Shown one piece after another: positions 11,339 through 18,529 of a stretch of 64,000 nt of DNA. This DNA comes from Siphonodentalium dalli (taxonomy: Eukaryota; Mollusca; Scaphopoda; Gadilida; Siphonodentaliidae). Every line of letters begins with the position of its first letter. Within the stretch, counting starts at the first letter, position 1. The position numbers and the translations under genes are program-made. The notes below the pieces were generated by a model, which searched no databases, was not told the DNA's origin, and was given only the letters and a program-made list of their open reading frames with translations. The stretch spans positions 193,466,052 through 193,530,051 of the forward strand of contig CP136067.1 of assembly GCA_032622095.1 (NCBI GenBank), read 5' to 3'.

Positions 11339-12231
11339 AATATAATGGCTTCCTTTTCGGGAATAAATTAACAACATAGAACGGAATACCTGTAATACCG
11401 AAGACACAAGCATTACTACAAATATTTAAGTCCGACATAACAGATGGCTTCACCGTGTATTTATTTGAGTTTGATACCAATAAAGAGAAGAACATATGAC
11501 AAAGAGAGTTCACATACAGCAAATCTTTATCAAGGGGCGCAACTCAAATCCAGTGAAAACCAGTCTAACTGTCTAACCAGTCTAACTGTCTAACCCAGCA
11601 ATTGAACCAAACTTTATTTTGTGTGTCCCTATAGCTTCGGGCGCCTTTATTCTGGGACCGAGGGGCTGAACTCTGCATAAAGGGACATGCGACCGTTTTG
11701 TGCGATTTACGCACATCTTTACCTTAAACAGCATACCTTCGGGACCTCCACGATTTTAGTTTCCAATTCCCAATTCATTATTCAGCCTCCGATTGAAATA
11801 TTGTTAGTGTCCAGTTCCCAGAGCCCCATTCAGCCACCGATTCACATCTTTTCAGTGTACAGTTATATTCAGCTTCCTGTTCAAACAATTCGACGGAATG
11901 GCGGCAAGAATGATCAAAATCGATGCAAGTTCAACATCAACAACAACAACAACACTTAGGCTATCTCATTGTCCCGGCCAGTAATTTCAGTTCCCATCAT
12001 ACTTCGTCCATTCAACCTCCGATTCGAAAAATTAACAGGAATTTGGCGACAGGAATCATCAAAATTGAAGCTCATATCACAATTGGTGCCATTTCACCAT
12101 GCAAAACAACACTGAGACTACACCGGTGTTCTAAAAGTATCCGGTAAGCTCCCCCCTAAATCCCCGACCATAAATTGGTAGCAACAGAATAATTTACAGC
12201 CTGGATTCCGGAAAGAGAGGGATTTTTTTTT
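11339..12231. other. Intergenic, no supported gene
   Basis: A 90-codon open frame at 11687-11959 reads through short repeats such as ATTCAGCC(T/A)CCGATT and a CAA microsatellite (about 11935-11955). I do not accept it as a gene. Confidence 0.45.
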
Positions 12232-12900
12232 GGTAAGAGTTTCTTGCTTAATTCACGATTGTGCATACATAATTATATACAATGCTAAAATTGTACGCTT
12301 TGGTGGCGAATTCGTCCATAGCCACACTAGAAGCAGATCAATGAAAAAATACACGGGTACCGGTACCCCATTCATTATACCCGACCACAAAGTGGGCATT
12401 AGTCGAGTCTGGCGAACAAAGTCACCAAACTGACCCAAAATATTTCTTAATTCCAGATTGTGCATACATAATTATATACAACGCTAAAAATGTACGTTTT
12501 GGTGGCGAATTCGTCCATAGCCACACTAGAAGCAGGTCAATGAAAAAATACACGGGTACCGATACCCCATTATACCCGGCCACAAATTGGGCGTAAGTCG
12601 AGTCTGACGACCAAAGTCACCAAACTGACCCAAAATGCTTCTTAATTCCCGATTGTGAGAGATGTGCAATTAGTGGCCACGTTTGTGGTGAATTCGTCCA
12701 TAGCCACATTAGGGGCAGCTCATTGTAAAACAAAATACCCGGGTACCCCAGTATACCCGGCCACAAAATGGGCATAAGTCGAGTCGCGACCAAACGGACC
12801 CTAAAATGTTGCTAAATTCCCGATTGTGAGAGAGAGAGATATATGTTACTGGTGGCCACTTTTGGGCTGAATTCATCTATAGCCACCTTAGGGGATAATA
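12232..12900. repeat. Tandem repeat, unit about 195 bp, roughly 3.5 copies
   Basis: Units starting near 12240, 12447, 12639 and 12809 share AATTCNNGATTGTG, GGTGGCGAATTCGTCCATAG, ACACGGGTACC and GGGCATAAGTCGAGTC. The last unit is partial. Divergence increases towards the right. The open frames here are spurious. Confidence 0.85.
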
Positions 12901-13430
12901 ATTAAACTTTGTTTTAGTAGTTATAAAATTAAAAAAATTCTATTTGGCCAAACTTTTGGCCAAAGTTTGTTTTACCCCAAAATTGGAAATCTAATTCAAC
13001 AACCCAAATTGATTTTCTAATGGAAGCGACATGAAAATCTGCTAATTGATTATGTGATACAGCTTAATGGGTAACAAAAGGCACTCATGACAATGCACTA
13101 TCAAACAATGGGCCACCAACGCAATACTATAGTAATGACCTGAGAATTAACACTATTGAGGCCTTTGTCTGCCATATGGCTGAATGGTATTTGGCGGGTA
13201 ATGGTATAATGTTAAGTAACAGTGGTGGTATTAAAGAAGTGTAGACACGGTATTTAAAGGTATGGACATAATCATAGAATGTTAGATGTTAAATAAAACA
13301 AAAATGCTCATTAATTGTGACACCAGAAAATGAGGATATCTAATTTAGCCAAATTTTTTTTTTTAACATTTGGCCAACAAATTTAGAAATGGCCTAAAAA
13401 TCGGCCAAAAATTGTTTTCGGAGCAGCGTG
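12901..13430. other. Left flank of the Polinton
   Basis: No gene. The last 60 bp (about 13370-13430, with AATTTAGAAATGGCC and CTAAAAATCGGCCAAAA) recur at about 31558-31610 right of the Polinton. The insertion therefore lies in a host sequence that is duplicated in this window. Confidence 0.6.
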
Positions 13431-13436
13431 AACACC
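13431..13436. repeat. Polinton target-site duplication, left (AACACC)
   Basis: AACACC directly precedes the left terminus AGTAGTAATGG. The identical hexamer directly follows the right terminus at 31105-31110. Six bp is the usual Polinton target duplication. Confidence 0.95.
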
Positions 13437-13790
13437 AGTAGTAATGGTGGGCACTATGGCCCAGTACCCCCCAGACATGGGCACTATGGCCCAGTACCCC
13501 CCAGACATGGGCACTATGGCCCAGTACCCCCCCAGACATGGGCACTATGGCCCAGTACCCCCCAGACATGGGCACTATGGCCCATGGGCCATAGTGCCCA
13601 TGTCTGGGGGGGTACTGGGCCATAGTGCCCATGTCTGGGGGGGTACTGGGCCATAGTGCCCATGTCTGGGGGGGTACTGGGCCATAGTGCCCATGTCTGG
13701 GGGGTACTGGGCCATAGTTCCCAGCCTGAGGATAGATGTTCCTGTCATTGATGTGACATTTCTGATCGAAAAAATGAAAATGGACTTAGA
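13437..13790. repeat. Polinton left terminal inverted repeat with internal cruciform array
   Basis: After AGTAGTAATGGT, four tandem 30 bp units (starting GGGCACTATGGCCCAGTACC and ending in a C-run plus AGACAT) run inward. They meet a perfect palindrome centred on CCCATGGG (13584/13585), after which four inverted units follow. A unique segment of about 80 bp ends at TGGACTTAGA (13790). Sequence identity with the right repeat stops there. Open frames on both strands across the units are artefacts of the repeat. Confidence 0.95.
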
Positions 13791-13848
13791 ATTATTTTTT
13801 TTCAAAAGGAAAATCTCACTTTGGAAAATATCAATTAGCAATCAAGAG

Positions 13849-13860
13849 TTTTTCTTTTCG
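13849..13860 (-). promoter_or_regulatory. Purine-rich histone-downstream-element-like site
   Basis: On the minus strand the stretch CGAAAAGAAAAACTC lies about 10-15 nt after the stem-loop at 13871-13886. That is the place and composition expected for a U7-snRNA-binding histone downstream element. The same stretch follows the minus-strand loop at 16011-16026. Function is inferred. Confidence 0.45.
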
Positions 13861-13870
13861 AATATTTGGT

Positions 13871-13886
13871 GGCCCTGAAAAGGGCC
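13871..13886 (-). terminator. Histone-type mRNA 3' stem-loop after the OTU-like gene
   Basis: On the minus strand it reads GGCCCTTTTCAGGGCC: a 6 bp stem with a TTTC loop, preceded by AAAAC and followed by ACCA. This matches the replication-dependent histone 3' end consensus in stem, loop and flanks. It starts 19 nt after the stop codon at 13906. The loop is asymmetric, so the orientation fits the minus-strand gene only. Confidence 0.85.
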
Positions 13887-13905
13887 GTTTTATTTTTGTT
13901 ATAGT

Positions 13906-14370
13906 TTAGAATCCGCCACATTGAACTTCTTTGTTCGCCAAAACTTCAATTGATTTGTCTCCTCGCCTCATCCATATTTCGCATTCACAATAATGCTCGT
14001 GGCAAACGTGTGGGATCCACACTAGAGTTATTGATGACTTGAATCTTGGTGTTGATTTGTAGCCGCCTTTGGTAGCATCAAACATGACGATAGGTCGCTG
14101 TATAACAGTCGCCGCTAATTCAACCATCAATCTTGATTCAGCCAAAAGTGGTGTGCGCCGTAAATCTTGTGCCGACGCACCAAGTTCGTCACTCTCTGCG
14201 TAGTACAGGTCAACTGCCGCATCTCTCAGAACCATCCATCCATCGGTCGTCCCGTAAACCCCGAGGCTGAGTGCCCTCCAAAACAGCGATATTTCTTCAC
14301 CGTACACTGCTTTACAGTATACCCCACCGGCCATTATCTCGTCAAGATCTGTTATGTTTACAGCAGTCAT
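13906..14370 (-). CDS. OTU-like cysteine protease domain protein, nucleophile apparently replaced
   Basis: 154 aa. The segment at residues 24-40 (GEEISLFWRALSLGVYG) resembles the OTU active-site block (DGNCLFRALS.. .YG). It is followed by an LRDAAV-like helix, by ELAATVIQRPIVMFD and by a C-terminal TLVWI...HY strand with H126 where the catalytic His is expected. The expected Cys is Ser28, and a Trp is inserted after LF, so deubiquitinase activity is doubtful. The frame extends upstream to 14445, but those codons lie in promoter sequence shared with 16257-16345. The ATG at 14370 aligns with the ATG of the 16068-16256 gene, so I use it. It is transcribed leftwards, divergent from 15273-15761, and ends in a histone-type stem-loop. 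A role in blunting host ubiquitin signalling would be guesswork. Confidence 0.6.
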   Translation of the reverse strand: MTAVNITDLDEIMAGGVYCKAVYGEEISLFWRALSLGVYGTTDGWMVLRDAAVDLYYAESDELGASAQDLRRTPLLAESRLMVELAATVIQRPIVMFDATKGGYKSTPRFKSSITLVWIPHVCHEHYCECEIWMRRGDKSIEVLANKEVQCGGF

Positions 14371-14402
14371 CTTTGAATGTAGAATAAGTCTGAAGATCCG
14401 TC

Positions 14403-15236
14403 TTGAACATATATCACGATTGCGCGGGCGGTAGAGAAAGCACATAATACTTTGACGTTAAAATGACAAATGCTCCCTGACGTTGTGTTTCTTTTCAGTG
14501 CATTATCTGTTAGTTTCACCATTTCGATATGATGTAGATTAAATTCATGATAGTATATGCAATTAATTAAGATATTTTAACATATGAATTCATCTTCGTT
14601 CATAAACGATGACCAAGTAAAGTTATCAATTGTAATGATGAAGAAAAATGTTCAGTATGTTTTCTTGTGTTCAGTTTTATGTATAAAATATGTACATTTC
14701 CAAAAACAAAAACTAGAAAAACATTCCATATTTACCTAACGAGGTAATAAATATATCAATCATGTGTACCAAATAATAGATAATGATCTAACGAAATTAA
14801 AAACATTTGTTTGATCGCTATGCAATAATGATCAAGAAAAATATGAATGCTGATCCGTCTCTGAAAAAACACAACGCCAGGAAACATTTGTCAATTTTAA
14901 CGTCAATGCGACATGTGATTTCATTGACGCCCGTGTAACAATCTTGTGTTCAGTTTTATGTATAAAATATGTACAATTCCAAAAACAAAAACTAGAAAAA
15001 CATTCCATATTTGCCTAACGAGGTAATAAATATATCAATCATGTGTGCCAAATAATAGATAATGATCTAACGAAATTAAAAACATTTGTTTGATCGCTAT
15101 GCAATAATGATCAAGAAAAATATGATTGCTGATCCGTCTCTGAAAAAACACAACGCCAGGAAACATTTGTCAATTTTAACGTCAATGCGACATGTGATTT
15201 CATTGACGCCCGTGTCAAATGTATAAAAATATTTTC
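14403..15236. promoter_or_regulatory. Bidirectional promoter module, copy 1 of a duplicated 834 bp block
   Basis: This block is nearly identical, without net length change, to 16293-17126 (constant offset 1890). A 279 bp direct repeat lies inside (14664-14942 and 14943-15221). A TATA box (TATAAAA, 15222-15228) sits 45 nt before the ATG at 15273. The leftward gene has CGCCCGCGCAATCG followed by ATATATG near 14405-14430. A CRE-like core (AACGTCAATG) within a 28 bp motif faces right at 14895 and 15174, and a diverged copy faces left at 14436-14463. Confidence 0.8.
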
Positions 15237-15272
15237 GAATTTGATCAACGTTACATTGCATTGCTATCAAAG

Positions 15273-15761
15273 ATGGATCCGTTAACAGAATTTCTTCAGA
15301 GTGAGATATACAGTAATCCTGTTGTACAGAATACATATGCGGCACCACAGTCAACAGGCCAAGCTAATACGACAATGACTATAGGTGGAGATACACTCAT
15401 TTTAAAAGCGATTTTAGATGAACTGAGATGTCTTCGCAGGGATATTGACGTGAAAACACAAGTAACGCATCAAGAAGTAAAAGTGAATCTTCGTTTCGTT
15501 GCAGAAGAGATAGATATACCAATCAGGGTTCATGATGTTCAGAGATCGAAAGAACAGAAACAGATCAAAAAAGAAAAAATATTATCGGCGAAAGAAAAAG
15601 AACCTAAAAGTATCATGAAGCCTTCTACTGAGACAAAAGTCAGATTTCGTCTTCCTTGTAAAGAATCTAAAGATACAGAGAAAAGTGATGAATTCGCAAA
15701 AGCTATTGGTTCTCATGGGAAAGATATGTCAAGATATAAGAAAAACACAAAACGATGTTAA
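15273..15761 (+). CDS. Polinton accessory protein of unknown function (162 aa)
   Basis: I do not recognise this protein. The N-terminal half is acidic to neutral (starts MDPLTEFLQSEIY), with a predicted helical segment LKAILDELRCLRRDI near residues 46-60. The C-terminal half is very Lys/Glu-rich and probably disordered or nucleic-acid binding (QKQIKKEKILSAKEKEPKS). The frame also has an ATG at 15219, but that codon overlaps the TATA box shared with the other cassette, so I start at 15273. It is divergent from the OTU-like gene, driven by the duplicated promoter, and followed 22 nt after the stop by a histone-type stem-loop. It has no sequence similarity to its positional counterpart at 17152-17502. 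Confidence 0.7.
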   Translation: MDPLTEFLQSEIYSNPVVQNTYAAPQSTGQANTTMTIGGDTLILKAILDELRCLRRDIDVKTQVTHQEVKVNLRFVAEEIDIPIRVHDVQRSKEQKQIKKEKILSAKEKEPKSIMKPSTETKVRFRLPCKESKDTEKSDEFAKAIGSHGKDMSRYKKNTKRC

Positions 15762-15783
15762 AGTCAGATGATAATTTTAAAAC

Positions 15784-15799
15784 GGCCCTTTTCAGGGCC
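15784..15799 (+). terminator. Histone-type mRNA 3' stem-loop
   Basis: GGCCCTTTTCAGGGCC preceded by AAAAC and followed by ACACACA, 22 nt after the stop of the 15273-15761 gene. About 50 nt of sequence downstream (CCAAAAGGTTACTCTTTCAT and beyond) is conserved with the loop at 17522. Confidence 0.85.
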
Positions 15800-15867
15800 A
15801 CACACATTTCCCAAAAGGTTACTCTTTCATTGCTGAAAAAATCAAAAACACGATTGTTCAATTTATA

Positions 15868-15873
15868 TTTTAT
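15868..15873 (-). terminator. Candidate poly(A) signal on the minus strand
   Basis: TTTATT on the plus strand reads AATAAA leftward. It corresponds by flanking similarity to the signal at 17607-17612 after the zinc-knuckle gene. It may be a relic carried along when the cassette was duplicated, or a back-up signal for the 16068-16256 gene. Confidence 0.4.
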
Positions 15874-16010
15874 TCAACAACAAATATTTGCAAGTATATT
15901 TTGTTTTAAATTATTCGTGGCGTGATTTTTTCAAAACAAAACATAGGGTACAAAGAACATTATTAGTTATTAAGCAATGCTAAAAGTTTTTCTTTTTGAA
16001 AAAATTGGTT

Positions 16011-16026
16011 GGTCCTGAAAAGGACC
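16011..16026 (-). terminator. Second histone-type stem-loop, compensatory variant
   Basis: On the minus strand it reads GGTCCTTTTCAGGACC. Relative to the other four loops, one C-G pair is changed to T-A on both sides, so the stem is kept while the sequence changes. A purine-rich CAAAAAGAAAAAC stretch (15986-15998) follows at the distance expected of a histone downstream element. Confidence 0.8.
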
Positions 16027-16038
16027 GTTTTTGTTTTT

Positions 16039-16054
16039 GGCCCTGAAAAGGGCC
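16039..16054 (-). terminator. Histone-type mRNA 3' stem-loop, first of a tandem pair
   Basis: On the minus strand it reads GGCCCTTTTCAGGGCC, preceded by AAAAC, 13 nt after the stop at 16068. The following flank is AAAAACAAAAAC, not ACCA; the second loop at 16011 has the purine-rich downstream element. Confidence 0.8.
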
Positions 16055-16067
16055 GTTTTGTATGGCA

Positions 16068-16256
16068 TCAAAGTTCACGCCACGATTTTCTTTTGAGACT
16101 TTTGCTTTTGTTCCAACGCTGTTGTTTTTTGCATATTTGCATAACCAGTTTTGCACTGGCGGTTACTTCTTTTGCGTGTCCGGTCCGCATTATCTGGGGT
16201 GTTAGCCCTATCGTTCCTCTTAGTATAGACATCAACGGTTCGGGGATTTCGGACAT
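16068..16256 (-). CDS. Small Polinton accessory protein (62 aa), unknown
   Basis: I do not recognise a family with confidence. The protein starts MSEIPEPLMSILRG and ends with a basic, Lys/Ser-rich tail (KSKSLKRKSW). The start ATG (16254-16256) is in the same place, relative to the duplicated promoter, as the start of the OTU-like gene: the next seven bases are identical and the similarity continues. An alternative 69-codon frame (16075-16284) begins inside promoter sequence and is less likely. A faint resemblance to the C-terminal part of histone H4 (HAK..VTA) is too short to call. It is transcribed leftwards, divergent from 17152-17502, with two tandem histone-type stem-loops. The size leaves real doubt that it is functional; it may be a decayed copy. 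Confidence 0.5.
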   Translation of the reverse strand: MSEIPEPLMSILRGTIGLTPQIMRTGHAKEVTASAKLVMQICKKQQRWNKSKSLKRKSWREL

Positions 16257-16292
16257 CTTTGAATGCAGAATAAAAATTGTTCACGGCCGTGT

Positions 16293-17126
16293 TTGAACAT
16301 ATATCACGATTGCGCGGGCGGTAGAGAAATCACATGTCGCATTGACGTTAAAATGACAAATGCTCCCTGACGTTGTGTTTCTTTTCAGTGCATTATCTGT
16401 TAGTTTCACCATTTCGATATGATGTAGATTAAATTCATGATAGTATATGCAATTAATTAAGATATTTTAACATATGAATTCATCTTCGTTCATAAACGAT
16501 GACCAAGTAAAGTTATCAATTGTAATGATGAAGAAAAATGTTCAGTATGTTTTCTTGTGTTCAGTTTTATGTATAAAATATGTACATTTCCAAAAACAAA
16601 AACTAGAAAAACATTCCATATTTGCCTAACGAGGTAATAAATATATCAATCATGTGTACCAAATAATAGATAATGATCTAACGAAATTAAAAACATTTGT
16701 TTGATCGCTATGCAATAATGATCAAGAAAAATATGAATGCTGATCCGTCTCTGAAAAAACACAACGCCAGGAAACATTTGTCAATTTTAACGTCAATGCG
16801 ACATGTGATTTCATTGACGCCCGTGTAACAATCTTGTGTTCAGTTTTATGTATAAAATATGTACAATTCCAAAAACAAAAACTAGAAAAACATTCCATAT
16901 TTGCCTAACGAGGTAATAAATATATCAATCATGTGTGCCAAATAATAGATAATGATCTAACGAAATTAAAAACATTTGTTTGATCGCTATGCAATAATGA
17001 TCAAGAAAAATATGATTGCTGATCCGTCTCTGAAAAAACACAACGCCAGGAAACATTTGTCAATTTTAACGTCAATGCGACATGTGATTTCATTGACGCC
17101 CGTGTCAAATGTATAAAAATATTTTC
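16293..17126. promoter_or_regulatory. Bidirectional promoter module, copy 2
   Basis: Near-identical to 14403-15236. The TATA box (TATAAAA, 17112-17118) lies 34 nt before the ATG at 17152. The 28 bp motif with CRE-like core AACGTCAATG occurs rightward at 16785 and 17064 and as an exact reverse complement at 16326-16353 on the leftward side, so both directions use the same element. A GC-rich CGCGGGCGG block lies at 16313-16321. The internal 279 bp direct repeat starts at 16554 and 16833. Confidence 0.8.
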
Positions 17127-17151
17127 ACTTTTTCAGTGAACTTCATTCATC

Positions 17152-17502
17152 ATGCCGTCTCTAAAGAAATTTTTCAAGAAGCTATGGAGGAAGAGAGATT
17201 CGTCAGAGGAGACGAAAATCAGAACCTATAGGAAATGGCAGGATTCTCCTGAACAAAAGGTGGTGCAGAAACAGATGTTAACAGATTTTCTGGCTCGGCG
17301 ACGACCATCGGCTGAAGTATGTGATCAAGAACCAAGCAATCTTGATCTCGGGGAGATCTTGTCACAGATCTCGAAGAAAGATCTGTGCAATGCAGCAATT
17401 GACAGCTTCGCTCAGGCTGCTGCGGCGCACAGATCAAATCCTACTTGGTCTGTGACAATTAACCCCAACGGGATATATCCTGATTTGGCAGAATTTTTAT
17501 GA
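17152..17502 (+). CDS. Polinton accessory protein (116 aa), unknown, cationic N terminus
   Basis: I do not recognise the family. The N terminus (MPSLKKFFKKLWRKR) is strongly cationic and amphipathic. The middle contains LSQISKKDLCNAAIDSFAQA, and the C terminus ends in a hydrophobic DLAEFL. Its promoter is the duplicated block and its 3' end carries a histone-type stem-loop 19 nt after the stop. It occupies the same slot as 15273-15761 but the two proteins share no visible similarity. Confidence 0.7.
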   Translation: MPSLKKFFKKLWRKRDSSEETKIRTYRKWQDSPEQKVVQKQMLTDFLARRRPSAEVCDQEPSNLDLGEILSQISKKDLCNAAIDSFAQAAAAHRSNPTWSVTINPNGIYPDLAEFL

Positions 17503-17521
17503 ATTCTGTAAAAGAAAAAAC

Positions 17522-17537
17522 GGCCCTTTTCAGGGCC
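17522..17537 (+). terminator. Histone-type mRNA 3' stem-loop, best match to consensus
   Basis: GGCCCTTTTCAGGGCC preceded by AAAAAAC and followed by ACCCACA. Both flanks match the animal histone 3' end (ACCCA after the stem). AAAAGG lies about 12 nt downstream. Confidence 0.9.
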
Positions 17538-17606
17538 ACCCACATTCCCCAAAAGGTTACTCTTTCATAGCTGAAAAAAACAAAACACGATTGTTCAATT
17601 CATAAT

Positions 17607-17612
17607 TTTATT
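17607..17612 (-). terminator. Poly(A) signal of the zinc-knuckle gene
   Basis: AATAAA on the minus strand, 15 nt after the stop at 17628. Confidence 0.6.
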
Positions 17613-17627
17613 CACACAACATAATTT

Positions 17628-18230
17628 TCAAATGTTTGTATCGATTCGTTTATCTGTTTTTGGAATGTAGAATGGTCTCAGCTTCTTTTTCTTGGAAGTT
17701 TTCTTGGAATTTTCAAAATCTGGATTTTTATCTTCAGATTTGTTCTGTGAATCATTCGTAGGATCAACAGGTCGGGGTTGTTTGAAAACATCTGATGTTG
17801 TAGACATCTCTTCAGTTTTGATATCTGCATTTTGTTCTTGTATTGTTACTGCTTGTAGACATTTTTGTATAGTTTTCACATTTTTTTTGTCGCCGAAATC
17901 TGTTTTACAATGGAAGGACCAATGGGATTCTTGTCCGCATTTGTAACAGTAACCATATGGCGGTTTCCAATTTTTATCAGCTTTGTTTTTCTCTTGTTTC
18001 TCTTGCCATTGCATTTTGTTACAAAGTTTAAACAAATTGGCAGAGATCTGTCTCATTTCGACAAGATTATCTTGAATTTTTCTAGTCTGTGGCTGTGTAG
18101 ATTTTTTTGAATCTTCTTTATGTAGCTCAATATAGCTCTCTTCAATAACTGCAGGCCTTGGTCTTTTTCTAACAATATCTTCTTCGCTGGAGGCGTCGTC
18201 TGAAACAGGTCTTTTAATTCTCTTAAACAT
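17628..18230 (-). CDS. Polinton zinc-knuckle (CCHC) protein, shares its N terminus with PolB
   Basis: 200 aa. The first 32 residues (MFKRIKRPVSDDASSEED... to VIEES) are identical to the PolB N terminus because both lie in an inverted repeat. The middle has a retroviral-type zinc knuckle C95-x2-C98-x4-H103-x4-C108 (CYKCGQESHWSFHC). The C terminus is Lys/Ser/Asp-rich and ends in a basic patch (KKTSKKKKLRPF). The zinc knuckle suggests single-stranded nucleic-acid binding, perhaps with the polymerase during replication; that is inference. The frame opens upstream at 18326, but those codons include the TATA box (CTTTTATA, 18311-18318), so the ATG at 18230 is preferred. It ends with an ordinary poly(A) signal and no histone stem-loop. 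Confidence 0.75.
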   Translation of the reverse strand: MFKRIKRPVSDDASSEEDIVRKRPRPAVIEESYIELHKEDSKKSTQPQTRKIQDNLVEMRQISANLFKLCNKMQWQEKQEKNKADKNWKPPYGYCYKCGQESHWSFHCKTDFGDKKNVKTIQKCLQAVTIQEQNADIKTEEMSTTSDVFKQPRPVDPTNDSQNKSEDKNPDFENSKKTSKKKKLRPFYIPKTDKRIDTNI

Positions 18231-18529
18231 TTTTGTCTTGAGTTTTGTCAGCAAAAAATATTGCGACTGGCTTCTTCGGAGTTGAAGTGTAAAGTGTAGA
18301 ATTACATCTGCTTTTATAGCTTTCATCGCGAATGCTATAAAAAGCTATAAAAGCAGATGTAATTCTACACTTTACACTTCAACTCCGAAGAAGCCAGTCG
18401 CAATATTTTTTGCTGACAAAACTCAAGACAAAAATGTTTAAGAGAATTAAAAGACCTGTTTCAGACGACGCCTCCAGCGAAGAAGATATTGTTAGAAAAA
18501 GACCAAGGCCTGCAGTTATTGAAGAGAGC
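18135..18529. repeat. Inverted repeat spanning a divergent promoter and both 5' coding ends
   Basis: The arms 18135-18320 and 18344-18529 are near-identical inverted copies (about 186 bp) around a centre at 18332. Each arm contains a TATA box (TATAAAAG at 18346-18353, and its complement at 18311-18318), a leader of about 80 nt and the first 32 codons. The left arm serves the zinc-knuckle gene, the right arm PolB. Confidence 0.9.

Noticed and set aside
13363-13841. Overlapping open frames on both strands rich in GHYGPVPP and GHSAHVWG
   Set aside because: They are translations of the 30 bp TIR units, whose length is a multiple of three and which lack stops. The same appears at 30720-31191. They are not genes.
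16068-16256. Histone H4 remnant reading of the 62 aa accessory protein
   Set aside because: The HAK..VTA similarity covers only a few residues and could be chance. The stem-loops tempt this reading but the protein does not show a histone fold pattern.
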